A DNA stretch of 64,000 bases from Streptomyces panaciradicis (GTDB lineage: Bacteria; Actinomycetota; Actinomycetes; Streptomycetales; Streptomycetaceae), in assembly GCF_023516615.1 (NCBI RefSeq), contig NZ_JAMGBF010000107.1, positions 1 to 64,000 on the forward strand. The letters run 5' to 3'. A program made the position numbers and the translations under genes. This document shows, piece by piece, positions 35,287 to 43,829 of this stretch; position 1 is the stretch's first letter; each line of letters starts with the position of its first letter. The notes under the pieces were generated by a model that was not told the DNA's origin, made no database searches, and saw nothing but the letters and a program-made list of their open reading frames with translations.

Positions 35287-36136
35287 GTGGAACTGGCGGC
35301 TGAGCAGGCTGCGGAGCAGATCGAAACCTGGCTGGCCGCACCGGGCGGCCCGTACGAGACGCTGGCGATACGGGGATTGCCCGGGAGCGGTAAGGCAGAG
35401 CTCCTGCGTGTGCTGGCGGCTCGGAACCCCCGGGCCGTCTTCGTGGACTGCCAAGGCATGACCGCGGAGGAAATCGCACACCGGCTGCTGGCGGCGTGGG
35501 GTGTCACCGAAAGCTCCGGCTCGCTCGTCTCGGATGCCTTTCGCGTCGGACAGAACGGGATCGCATTCCTCGGAAACGTCCAATGGGCGGACAGGTTCGT
35601 CACATCGGACGAAGCGAACGAGATCACCCACCACGTGCTCCGCACCCTCAGGCGCTGCGCGCCCCACTCTCAAATGTGTTGTCGAACGATCGGCAGACAG
35701 ACCGTGGGTGCCGGCTCCGGCAAGAAACGATCTGTTGCTCACCTCCGCACCCGGGGGTGAAGACAGGGACGACGGTCGAGTTCCGGAACTGGCGGGACTG
35801 GTCGAACAAGATCCAGCTCTGGGCGCGTCGGCACGGACCGCACCAGCTCGTTCCTGGCTCGACGCCTCATTCGGTCAGGGTACGTGCCGACGACTGCCGG
35901 AAAGCGCCCTGCCGATCGATCTGGTTCATGAGGGAAGCCGTCACTTCCTGACCACGGTCGGCCTCCCTGAACTGACAGATCACCTTCCCTTCGTCCGTAC
36001 GATCGGTGTCGACAGAACAGGCCAACGCGCGCCGCAGCCTCCGCGAGTGGGCGGCCCGGATCAATCCGGTGACCGAAGACGCCGATCACCGGGAGCACGT
36101 TTCGACGGGGACTTGGACGCGTGGGACACCGAGTAG
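35287..36136 (+). pseudogene. Decayed P-loop + SUKH-4 fusion (copy 3)
   Basis: The N-terminal part (GTG 35287) keeps P-loop GLPGSGKA (30-37) and the FLGNVQWA strand, but the frame ends at 35760 after divergent sequence. The SUKH-4 start (RHFLTTVGLPELTDHLPF) is in the +1-shifted frame at about 35885-36020. The C-terminal tail (ARRSLREWAARINP) is in the third frame from about 36020. The roughly 740-aa parent is reduced to about 280 codons in three frames, so at least two internal deletions with frameshifts have occurred. Confidence 0.85.
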
Positions 36137-36231
36137 CCGTCTCCGCTTGGCTGTACAAACAATCCGCGGCGGAACACCACGCCTTGTCCCGGCATGCCGG
36201 CGGACTACACACAGAATGAGGATTACGCCCC

Positions 36232-37239
36232 GTGCAGAGCACCGTTGAAGCGCTCGTCGGAGACCTCTCGTCCCGGGATCACGTGGTTCGCGATGCCGCA
36301 TTGGACGGGCTGGTCGCGCTCGGACCCACCGCCGTGCACCATCTCCTGCCGTACACCAGGGACCGGGGGTCGACAATTCCGAACTCCAGTGTCCGCTATG
36401 TCATCAAGCTTCTGGGTGACGAAGGGCTCCTGCGTCTCCGCGAGATCCGCCGTGAAGGGCCCGGTCGGCTGCGCAGCAGCGCGCTTGAGCTTTTGGTCGA
36501 ACTGGGTGGCGCGGACGCCCTCGACGAGAGCGACCGGCGTGCCGTGGATCGACTCGTGCGGATCAAGATCCTCGACGAACGCCCCGTAGAGACCCCCTCG
36601 GAAGGGGGCCGTTGGCTGGCCTTCCCGGCCGACCGGCTCGACGACGCCGTAGCCGCGCTCGGCCTGCACGACGTCCGGCCCGCCACCAGCGTCATGGGAG
36701 TGGCCGCCGCCACTCAGGCCGCCGACTCGCTGGAGTTCCGGCACGCCGACGGCGAGAAGCACCGGGCCTACCGCGTCTTCATCACCCCGGAATTCGAGAA
36801 CTGGCGCGCAGAAGGGCCGATCAAGAACTGGCGCATGCTGTGGGGCAATTCGTTCCTCGACGAACTCGACGGCTTCCTGCTGGCCAGGAAACTCAGCGAA
36901 CGGTGCGGTGAAGCGCACTTCTACGTCCTCGACCCGTACAACTCCTCCGAGAACTGGTACGTGGCCCGCGACGGTCACATGGTGCGTAGCTACGGCACGT
37001 ACACGGAACCTCAGTTCGAAGGGGAGCCCCTGCCCTTCGAGGCCGTTCAGAGGGAGATCGCCGACGAAGACGAGGCCGAGGCGTATGCCGAAGGGGTTCC
37101 CGACGCGTTCACGGCAGCCGACAACCTCTCTGTACATCCCGGCCCCCACCTGGCGGAAGACACCCACGGCCACGGCTGGCTCGCCACCACCCACCCCGAC
37201 GTACCCAACACCCGTTTCAAAGGCGCCCTGCCCTTGTGA
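36232..37239 (+). CDS. HEAT-repeat-like protein with unknown C-terminal domain
   Basis: A 335-aa product. The first about 120 residues look like HEAT-type helical pairs (RDHVVRDAALDGLVALG, HHLLPYTRD, LRSSALELLVELGG). The rest is a domain I do not recognise (AYRVFITPEFENW, NWRMLWGNSFLDELDGFLLARKLS, GEAHFYVLDPYNSSENWYVARDG) with an acidic tail. It lies between the decayed copy 3 and fusion copy 4. A fragment of its 3' end is repeated at 39758-39870. An immunity or scaffold role is possible from context only. Confidence 0.75.
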   Translation: MQSTVEALVGDLSSRDHVVRDAALDGLVALGPTAVHHLLPYTRDRGSTIPNSSVRYVIKLLGDEGLLRLREIRREGPGRLRSSALELLVELGGADALDESDRRAVDRLVRIKILDERPVETPSEGGRWLAFPADRLDDAVAALGLHDVRPATSVMGVAAATQAADSLEFRHADGEKHRAYRVFITPEFENWRAEGPIKNWRMLWGNSFLDELDGFLLARKLSERCGEAHFYVLDPYNSSENWYVARDGHMVRSYGTYTEPQFEGEPLPFEAVQREIADEDEAEAYAEGVPDAFTAADNLSVHPGPHLAEDTHGHGWLATTHPDVPNTRFKGALPL

Positions 37240-37267
37240 AGCCCACACCAGCGGACAGAGGAGTTCC

Positions 37268-39478
37268 ATGCCCAAGTCGGCCCCTTCCCTCGAGTCTCTT
37301 TCCGCGACGCAACTGCCGACGCACCTGGTGAACTGGTTCCGTGCGGGGCGCCCCGGCGGGTCCAGGCTCCACGTGGTCAGCCGGGCCGGCAGTCACGTCG
37401 CGCTCCAGCAGGTGCACGCTCAGATCGACGAGAGTATTCATCTGGACGCGGCCGGCGCGGACGCGGAAGAGGTGTTCCGCCGGCTGCTCGCCCTCACGGG
37501 AGTTGCGGAGGCCGATCTGACACCGCACAGCTGCCGTCGTGCGGCCAAGCGGCTGGCCAAGGGCAAGCTCATCCTGATCTCCAATGCCTGGCGGGCAGGG
37601 GGAACCAGGCGGTCTTCGCAGTCCTCCCTCGTACGGGGATATGTAGCCGAGCGATTCGCCCTGTGGGGCGCCGCCGTGGTCGTCGACGCAGGACCGCACG
37701 ATCCGCAGGGTGAAAGGCCTGCGCGGGGGGTGGTCACGCTGACGCTGGACGAGTCGCCGCCCAGCGAGGGACACGGACGCGTGGACCAGTTGATCAGCAC
37801 GGCGATGAATTCACCCGCGCTCCGGGCGCTCGCACTCTCCGAGCCCAGGCAGGTGCCCGTTCCCGTATGGAGCCGGCTTGCCGAGGCCCTCGGTGTGCCC
37901 CATTTCGATACGCAATCCCTCCTGGGCCTTGTGGAAGAACTTCCGGATCTGCTCACCCTCACGGACGACCGTGTGTCTTTCGTGGATGAAAGCATTCCTG
38001 AAGAAGTGCGACGCGGTACGCCGGAGGAGGAGCGTATTAGCGTCAACCGGCACATCACCCGTTGGCTGCGGGAGATCGCTCCGCAACTACGGCATCCAGA
38101 AGGCTGGGAACGGTTTGGCCCGGTCGGCCGGTACGCGGCTCACGGGTTGGCCATGCACGCGATGCAGGCAAACGAATTCGACGCGCTCCTGAGCGAGGGT
38201 GAGGCAGTGGCCGCTCTGCCGCAGAGCGCGCTGATCGATGCCGCGCACTGCGCCTACGACGGGTCGCTGTTCGGCTCGAACCCTGCCGCGGACGCCGTTT
38301 TCCTCACGATGAACGGCGTCATGCCATCCTCCCAGGCGGAATGGGCAAGTTGGCTGCACCTGATGGCCACAGCCAGAGGTGATGCCGAACTGTGCCGGGG
38401 CATCGAGGACTCCGGCCTGCGGATGCCCTGGAAAGCCTTGTGGACGCGTTGGTGCCCGCCCGGCGGATACCACCCCCGCTACCTTCACCCCGGCCCCGTC
38501 TACGAACTGTTCGCCGTCCGCTGGAACGGGCGGCCCGTGGTAGCGAGCACGGACGTGGACGACGCCGTCCGTGTCTGGGACCTCGCAACCTCGGAGCCTC
38601 TGGCGGGCCCATGGCCCGACGAGGACTTTCCCCTTGCGCAACGGGCGCCTTTGACCTGGGACCCCGAGTATGCGGAGGGTCAGCCTTCGTCCCCGGACGC
38701 CGGTCCGACCAACCTGGAGGAGTTGCGTACGCAGGACCGATCTGTCCCAGGTCCGGGTGAGGACTACGAGTTCCTCCCCGTTGCCCTGGAACTCGGCACC
38801 GTCACCGTGGTCGGCGGTGTCGGCGGCCTCTTTGCGGTGCGGAGCACGGATCCTGAGTCCCCGGCACAGATGGCGACGTTGGCAGGCGGGCCGCTGCTCG
38901 GCAACCGCACCGCTGCCGGACCCGCCAGGCCGAAGCACGCTCCGCAGACCACCGCGTCCGATCTCGCCGCGCTGTTCCCGGACGCCCCTTCCGTGCGCAT
39001 CCCCGTGGACCGCATCCCCCTCGGCCTGACCGACGCAACTGCACGCCGTGTCCTCACGGACGTCGGTCTGCCGGCGGCCGACGGTTCGGGAATCGCCTTC
39101 CGACCGAGCGAAGCGGATTTCCTGGAAGAGCTGGCATGGCCTGCCGGAGTGGAGCAGGCCGAGGAGGCCGGTCCGTTCTTTCGTCTCGGTGACTGGACGG
39201 GCGGCACGATCGTCGTGGACGGCGGATCCGGCCACGTACTCCGTATGCCCCGTGATCCTGACGAGGACGGCCTCGAAGGCGTCCTTCTCGCCCAGAACCT
39301 CGAGCGGTGTCTGACGATGCTGACGCACTGGGTCACCGGGCTCCGTATCCTCGAACGCCTTGAGAACAGCGACGAGAAGCACCTGCTGCGACAGCACATC
39401 GACGACGCCGTCTGGGAAATCGATCACGAGGGAGCTCAGGCCGGAGCCTGGACCTACCCGCTGCACAACGAATCGTGA
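37268..39478 (+). CDS. SUKH-4 fusion protein with lost P-loop (copy 4)
   Basis: A 736-aa paralogue of copies 1-2 starting at ATG 37268 (GAGGAG upstream). The P-loop position reads VVSRAGSHVAL instead of G-x4-GK-T, and the Walker-B position reads LILISNAWRAG, so ATP binding is unlikely. The MPWKALWTRWCPPG segment, propeller-like repeats (VRVWDLATSEPLAGPW, VGGLFAVRST) and the C-terminal SUKH-4 domain (VLTDVGLPAADG, FFRLGDWTGGTIVVDG) are retained. It follows the HEAT-like gene by 28 nt. Confidence 0.83.
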   Translation: MPKSAPSLESLSATQLPTHLVNWFRAGRPGGSRLHVVSRAGSHVALQQVHAQIDESIHLDAAGADAEEVFRRLLALTGVAEADLTPHSCRRAAKRLAKGKLILISNAWRAGGTRRSSQSSLVRGYVAERFALWGAAVVVDAGPHDPQGERPARGVVTLTLDESPPSEGHGRVDQLISTAMNSPALRALALSEPRQVPVPVWSRLAEALGVPHFDTQSLLGLVEELPDLLTLTDDRVSFVDESIPEEVRRGTPEEERISVNRHITRWLREIAPQLRHPEGWERFGPVGRYAAHGLAMHAMQANEFDALLSEGEAVAALPQSALIDAAHCAYDGSLFGSNPAADAVFLTMNGVMPSSQAEWASWLHLMATARGDAELCRGIEDSGLRMPWKALWTRWCPPGGYHPRYLHPGPVYELFAVRWNGRPVVASTDVDDAVRVWDLATSEPLAGPWPDEDFPLAQRAPLTWDPEYAEGQPSSPDAGPTNLEELRTQDRSVPGPGEDYEFLPVALELGTVTVVGGVGGLFAVRSTDPESPAQMATLAGGPLLGNRTAAGPARPKHAPQTTASDLAALFPDAPSVRIPVDRIPLGLTDATARRVLTDVGLPAADGSGIAFRPSEADFLEELAWPAGVEQAEEAGPFFRLGDWTGGTIVVDGGSGHVLRMPRDPDEDGLEGVLLAQNLERCLTMLTHWVTGLRILERLENSDEKHLLRQHIDDAVWEIDHEGAQAGAWTYPLHNES

Positions 39479-39984
39479 ACCACGTGGATCTCTGCCGCTC
39501 TGTGAGGTGCTCACGCCGGTAGCGGTGAGGCCACGGCGGCCCAGGGCGTCACTGATGCCCGAAGGCAGTGCCCAGGCGCCGCTGTCGCGTTGCCCTACGG
39601 GCCCGTATCAGTGCCAAGGACCAAGTACCCCATGTCTCGGGACGATCCGCAGCCCGTCCACATCCACCTCCTGCAGACCGGCGGCATCAAGGCCACTTAC
39701 GTCTGAGGCGTGAACCGGCCGACCGGCCCAGCGAGCACGCCGAAGCCGGAGAACGGCGAGGAGGACGAGGCCGACCGAGATGTACGCCGAGGGTGTTCGC
39801 AATGCCGAGACGGCCACCGCCAGCCTTTCGGTGGCCCCGGGGCCTGCAAAGGCGCCCTCTCCCTCTGAAGGCCACGCGTCCTTCACCCTTCACGCACCCC
39901 GCTCCGTCCCCGACGGCCCCCTCCCGATCTCGCTGGTAATTTGCTGAAGTCAACAGCCGACTCGATCTGACGTCACGGGGAATC
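39479..39984. other. Intergenic stretch with remnants of the immunity module
   Basis: About 506 bp without an intact gene. It contains a short ACGTCTGAGGCGTGAACCG-like stretch (from about 39700) also present at the end of fusion copy 2 (35218). A degraded copy of the end of the HEAT-like gene follows (39758-39870). A 24-codon frame from ATG 39632 with AAGGA upstream is the only small coding candidate; I do not support it as a gene. Confidence 0.6.
39758..39870 (+). pseudogene. Fragment of the HEAT-like gene's 3' end
   Basis: GACGAGGCCGA, then TACGCCGAGGGTGTTC, then ACGGCCACCGCCAGCCT, then GCAAAGGCGCCCT and TGAAG follow the order of the last about 170 bp of the gene at 36232-37239 (GACGAGGCCGA, TATGCCGAAGGGGTTC, ACGGCAGCCGACAACCT, CAAAGGCGCCCT, TGAAG), with one internal deletion. 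It marks an ancient second copy of the module. Confidence 0.75.
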
Positions 39985-40740
39985 ATGAGCCAGCCGCCGT
40001 TCCAGCCGCCGCAACAACCCCCGCAGCCGCCGCAGGCTCCGCAGTACCCCGCGAACCCGTACGCCCAGCCATCCCCGCCGCCCGCCCAGCAGCAGTCCCC
40101 GGGGTTCGGGCCGCCGGCCGCCCCGCAGCAACCGCCGATGCAGGCCGCGCCCCCGCCCGTACCCGGCCAGCCCGCGATGTACGGCGGACAGCAGGCCTTC
40201 CCCGGTCAGCCGGCCTACCCGATGCAGCCCCCGCCGCCGTACCAGCCGGCGCCCTTCGCGCAGCAACCGCATGCCGGTGGCGGCAATCCGGTCGGTGCGG
40301 TCCTGCTCGGGTTCCTGGTGTCCTTCGTCGTGGCACTGCTGTACACCGGCCTCATCGTGGCCACGTACAGGGACCAGTCGACGACCACGGCCAACGTCCT
40401 GTACTTCGCGCACGCGCTCCTCAACGGAGCGGTCGTCGGCGCCTTGGTCGGCAAGATGGCGCACCGCAGCAACGGTGCCCGCGTCGGCGGAGCGATCGTG
40501 GCCGCGCTCGGCACCTTCTTCGGCTACGCCGACGCGCTCCCGGTCATCGTCCTCAAGGAACAGTCGTTCATGGCGCTGAAGAGCCTGCTGGAGGCCCAGC
40601 CCTTCTTCCCGGCCAAGGCATGGTGGAACGACGAGGCGCACGGTGGCGTCGACTGGCTCATGGTCCTTGGACTCGTGGTCGCCGCGGTCGCCGTCTGGGG
40701 CGTGGCCCACCTCGTCGCGAGCAGGCGCCGGCCCGCGTGA
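39985..40740 (+). CDS. Pro-rich multispanning membrane protein
   Basis: A 251-aa product with about 100 residues of Pro/Gln-rich sequence (QPPQQPPQPPQAPQYP, GQPAMYGGQQ) and about four transmembrane segments (about 105-128, 136-155, 160-185, 225-245). Cytoplasmic Pro-rich N-termini are common in Streptomyces envelope and ESX-linked proteins. Function unknown. Confidence 0.7.
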   Translation: MSQPPFQPPQQPPQPPQAPQYPANPYAQPSPPPAQQQSPGFGPPAAPQQPPMQAAPPPVPGQPAMYGGQQAFPGQPAYPMQPPPPYQPAPFAQQPHAGGGNPVGAVLLGFLVSFVVALLYTGLIVATYRDQSTTTANVLYFAHALLNGAVVGALVGKMAHRSNGARVGGAIVAALGTFFGYADALPVIVLKEQSFMALKSLLEAQPFFPAKAWWNDEAHGGVDWLMVLGLVVAAVAVWGVAHLVASRRRPA

Positions 40741-40844
40741 CGAACAACGACACCTACGCGCGCTCGCTGGGCTTCCGGGCACACCCCAGGACCTTTGCCG
40801 TGTCCGCCGCGCTCGTCTGGGCGTCGCTCACAGCCTTCTGCTGA
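40737..40844 (+). CDS. Possible 35-aa protein coupled to the upstream gene
   Basis: The GTG at 40737 overlaps the upstream stop (GTGA). The short frame encodes MTNNDTYARSLGFRAHP and then a hydrophobic FAVSAALVWASLTAFC end. The 4-nt overlap suggests coupling, but length and lack of known relatives make it tentative. Confidence 0.35.
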   Translation: MTNNDTYARSLGFRAHPRTFAVSAALVWASLTAFC

Positions 40845-41053
40845 AGGCCGTTCACCTTCGGCAGACCGCCCTGCCTCCGCTCAAGGCGACGCGCCACCTC
40901 CGCAAGCCACTCATGCGAGTCCGACGCGGGAATGTCGGCGGCGATGCCGTCGTAACGGCCGAGCCCCGCGGCGCACGCACGCGCCGGCTCGGTGCAGACG
41001 GGACCGGTGACCCCTGAGCCGGCACCTCGATGTAGAGGGAGTGCAGTGCCCGT
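40741..41053. other. Gap between convergent genes
   Basis: 313 bp that hold, apart from the 35-codon frame above, nothing I can support: no strong hairpin with U-tract and no repeat. A second decayed coding segment is possible but not demonstrable. Confidence 0.4.
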
Positions 41054-41455
41054 TCAGGGAAAGTGCCGAGTCGGCCGTCCACCGCGGCCACCGCCCGAGC
41101 CGTGCACGGGCGCGTCCCGCTCAGCGCGCTCGCGGTCCAGTTCGGCCTGCTGCCGCGCGTCCCACGCCCCGAACTGCGCCTTGGACTGCTGCTGTTCGGC
41201 GTACGTCTGGTTCTCGGCCGCGCGACGCATCTCGTGCAGGCGCTGGTAGACGGCCTCGGTGTAACGCGGGTCCTGGAAGGCGTCCTTGACGTCGACGTTC
41301 CCGCTCAGCGCCGACTGCGCCATGTCGCGCAGCGCCGGGTCGAGCGTGGTCGCGCCGGCGATGGTGCGCAGGGACCGGCGCAGCCGCAGGGCCTGTTCGG
41401 GGTCCTGGGCGACCCCCCTCAGTTCCTCGTCCTGGATCTCCTGGTCCGCGGTCAT
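41054..41455 (-). CDS. Small helical T7SS-linked protein, paralogue family A
   Basis: A 133-aa product, ATG 41455. The core DPEQALRLRRSLRTIAG..ALRDMAQSALSGNVDVKDAFQDPRYTEAVYQRL matches the family A members at 23219 and 46349. The C-terminal half is Gln/Arg-rich (QAELDRERAERDAP), close to the 46349 tail (AEIDRERAERQGE). It follows the CpnT-N-like gene by 67 nt on the same strand. Confidence 0.72.
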   Translation of the reverse strand: MTADQEIQDEELRGVAQDPEQALRLRRSLRTIAGATTLDPALRDMAQSALSGNVDVKDAFQDPRYTEAVYQRLHEMRRAAENQTYAEQQQSKAQFGAWDARQQAELDRERAERDAPVHGSGGGRGGRPTRHFP

Positions 41456-41522
41456 GAGCGGGCCACGTCCTCTCTGCTGCGTGTTGTTGATGACGATCGG
41501 GGGCGGCGCTCGGCGCGGGAGG

Positions 41523-42650
41523 TCATCCGAACTCGTTGCGGGCCCAGTCCTGGGCGCCGCCACTGTGCGAGGAGGCGGAGGACGCCGCGGCCACCGGCCG
41601 TTCGGTGTCGGACGGCTGCCTGTCCGCGGTGCCGGCGGAAGAGGCGGCCGACTCGGCCCCGTCGGACGTCTCCGCGCCCTGGCCGCCGTGCCCGCTCAGC
41701 GCGTCGACGCCGTGCTGCACCCGGTTGCCGACCGCACCGGTGACCTTCTCGGTGGCGGCGTCGACGGCCCCGTCCACATGGCCCTTTACGTCCGTGTAGC
41801 CGGCGAGGGTCGAGCCCTCACCGCCCCTGACCTCGTTCTTGAGGCCGTCGACGTACTCACCGGCGGCGTCCTTGGCGACGCCCGCCGTCTCACCGAAGTC
41901 AACGCCGGAACGCTCGTCGAAGTAGGTCTCGATGCTCTGCTGGCCGATGTTCTGCGCCATGCCGATGGCGGCGTCCTTGGCCTTCTCCTTGGCGGCGTCG
42001 ACGACCTTCTCCTGGACGAACTTCTTGGCCTCTTCCTTGATCTTGTCCTTGGCGAACTGCTTGACCTTCTCCTTGGTGACCTTCTCCAGCTGCTCCTTGG
42101 CGATCTTCTTCAGGGCGTCCATGGTGGCGTGTTCCATGGCCTTCGTGATCGCCTGCATGACCTCCTGTTTGAGCTTGTTCAGCAGCTCGCGGACGATCAC
42201 GCGGGTGGCCTGGGTGGCGCCGAGCGCGCCGACCTCGGAGAGACCGAAGGTGAAGGGGGCGGACGCCTGCGCAGCGATGATCTCCACGGCCAGGGCGATG
42301 AGTTGGGCGATCACGGCGAGTTTCGCGGTGAGTACCGCGATCGCCGCCGCGTCGAAGGCGAGGGCGATCACTTCGCACGCGAGCTGCGCGTCGGGGAGGT
42401 ATCTGTCGTCGCCGCCGGATCCGGTGTAGGCGCCCCAGGCCTTGCTGAAGCCGTCGACGGCCGTTCCGGAGTTGCCGGCGACGACGGTACGGGCGTACCC
42501 CTCGCCGGCCGCCTGGATCTCCTCGAGTGTCTTGCCGAAATCCCGCCAGGTCTCGGCGACCTGGTGCAGTGCGTCTTCGTCGGCCTCGGGCCATGAGTAG
42601 CCGAGGAGGTCGAGCACCCAGACGAGCTCGCTGGGGAGTGTGAGCGCCAT
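41523..42650 (-). CDS. CpnT-N/WXG100_2-like protein without a toxin domain
   Basis: A 375-aa product. MALTLPSELVWVLDLLGYSWPEADED at the start and the hydrophobic helix LAVIAQLIALAVEIIAAQASAPFTFGLSEVGALGATQ (in parts) are nearly identical to the export domain of the large toxin at 25238. After about 170 residues comes a Lys/Glu-rich coiled coil (KEQLEKVTKEKVKQFAKDKI) and an Ala/Ser-rich tail, with no catalytic motif. It may be a structural substrate or a toxin N-terminus that lost its payload. Confidence 0.78.
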   Translation of the reverse strand: MALTLPSELVWVLDLLGYSWPEADEDALHQVAETWRDFGKTLEEIQAAGEGYARTVVAGNSGTAVDGFSKAWGAYTGSGGDDRYLPDAQLACEVIALAFDAAAIAVLTAKLAVIAQLIALAVEIIAAQASAPFTFGLSEVGALGATQATRVIVRELLNKLKQEVMQAITKAMEHATMDALKKIAKEQLEKVTKEKVKQFAKDKIKEEAKKFVQEKVVDAAKEKAKDAAIGMAQNIGQQSIETYFDERSGVDFGETAGVAKDAAGEYVDGLKNEVRGGEGSTLAGYTDVKGHVDGAVDAATEKVTGAVGNRVQHGVDALSGHGGQGAETSDGAESAASSAGTADRQPSDTERPVAAASSASSHSGGAQDWARNEFG

Positions 42651-42679
42651 ACGAAAGCCCCGTTATTTACTTGGAATTC

Positions 42680-43015
42680 TTAAAGATTGCCGACTTCGCC
42701 GATGATCCCGTTCAGATGGCCACTGTTCGACGCGTCCGAGGCGTCGTAATTGACGGCCATGTCTTCCAGGTTGTGGCCGATCTGTGCGAGCCGCTTCGCG
42801 AGGGAGTTCATGGACGTGAAGAGTCCGTCGCGGATCGGTGTGTAGACCTGGCCGAAGAGCTCTCCGAAGTCGGCGTCGTCCCACGGCTCACCCAGGCCGT
42901 CGAGATCGTCCTGAAGCTTCTTGGAAGCCTTGGAGAAATCACTCCCGAGCTCTGCGAAATTGTGCCCTTGTTTCTTGAGCACCGTCGTGTCGACGTCAAA
43001 GGTGTCGAATCCCAC
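42680..43015 (-). CDS. WXG100-like T7SS-associated protein, PW-x-DD subtype
   Basis: A 111-aa protein; the GTG at 43015 has AGGGGAGA upstream. It is a paralogue of the product at 18922 (VLKKQGHNF, DFSKASKKL, PWDDADFGELFGQVY, RDGLFTSMNSLAKRLAQ). It lies 29 nt before the CpnT-N-like gene on the same strand and is probably its secretion partner, by analogy with EsxA-like partners of CpnT-type substrates. Confidence 0.75.
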   Translation of the reverse strand: MGFDTFDVDTTVLKKQGHNFAELGSDFSKASKKLQDDLDGLGEPWDDADFGELFGQVYTPIRDGLFTSMNSLAKRLAQIGHNLEDMAVNYDASDASNSGHLNGIIGEVGNL

Positions 43016-43142
43016 GCTCTCCCCTGGACTCCCTTTGCTGCAGTTCATATTGGACGACAGACCGATACCTTAGACTCCTCGCGCACGACCCAGCGAGCCC
43101 GCCGGTCAAGAGATCGTCAAGTTTCCCAGGGGGACGTCAACA

Positions 43143-43724
43143 GTGGTGACCACACAGCAGAGTTACGGCAGTACAGGCGCCCTGTGGGTGGGAAGACTCC
43201 TCGGCCTGGGGCTGATCCTGCTGGCCGCGGTCATCGCGGCGGTGACCGTTCCGGAACTGCGCGGCGAACTCGCCGGTGAGGGCACGGACGGAACCCTCAC
43301 CGTTTCTTCATGCGAAGTGCACACGAAACCCCACTACGGTACGCGTCGACGGACGACGGAACTCAAGTTCGGTTGCACGGGGACCTGGAAGGCCAACAGC
43401 GGTGGCGCCGCGTACGAAGACGTGACGGTGGAGACTTCGTCCCGCCTGGAAAGCGGCGCGAAAATCGACGTCGTACAGGCGGACGACACGTTCGAACTTC
43501 CCGAGGACCGGGCCCCCGGCAAGGACATCGCGATTCTCGCGTTCTGCCTCTCCTTGCTGACGTTCGGCGCCTTCTGCCTCCTCACCGGATTCGGCACCCG
43601 CAACGGCCCCGGCCTGGCGGCGTCCTGGCAGCGACTCCCGGGCGGCAATGCGACGGGCTACGCACTGGGTGGCGCCTTCGCCGTCGGCGCAGTGACGGCA
43701 CTCGCGTGCGCGTTGACAGTCTGA
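43143..43724 (+). CDS. Membrane protein, paralogue family B
   Basis: A 193-aa protein with about three transmembrane segments (about 17-36, 128-150, 170-192) and an external loop starting GTLTVSSCEVHTKPHYG with a second cysteine (LKFGCTG). It is a paralogue of the products at 43830 and 23775. Start GTG at 43143 or the next codon. Divergent from the PW-x-DD gene. Confidence 0.72.
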   Translation: MVTTQQSYGSTGALWVGRLLGLGLILLAAVIAAVTVPELRGELAGEGTDGTLTVSSCEVHTKPHYGTRRRTTELKFGCTGTWKANSGGAAYEDVTVETSSRLESGAKIDVVQADDTFELPEDRAPGKDIAILAFCLSLLTFGAFCLLTGFGTRNGPGLAASWQRLPGGNATGYALGGAFAVGAVTALACALTV

Positions 43725-43790
43725 CGCTTCTCATTCCTGAAAAGAACCCAATTACTGAGTTCTGATTTCTCAGTCCTGTTCTCCAAATCC

Positions 43791-43818
43791 TTTTCTGAGC
43801 CCTGTTTTCTGAGTCCTG
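43791..43818. repeat. Tandem 14-bp repeat before a family B gene
   Basis: TTTTCTGAGCCCTG (43791-43804) and TTTTCTGAGTCCTG (43805-43818) lie 12 nt upstream of the next start, in a short AT-richer patch. A related TTTCTCAGTCCTG lies at about 43766. Confidence 0.7.
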
Positions 43819-43829
43819 AGGACCTCTCG

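Noticed and set aside
39632..39706. 24-codon frame with AAGGA upstream as a possible peptide gene
   Set aside because: Short and inside a region of decayed copies; no precursor-peptide partners (modifying enzymes, transporter) nearby.
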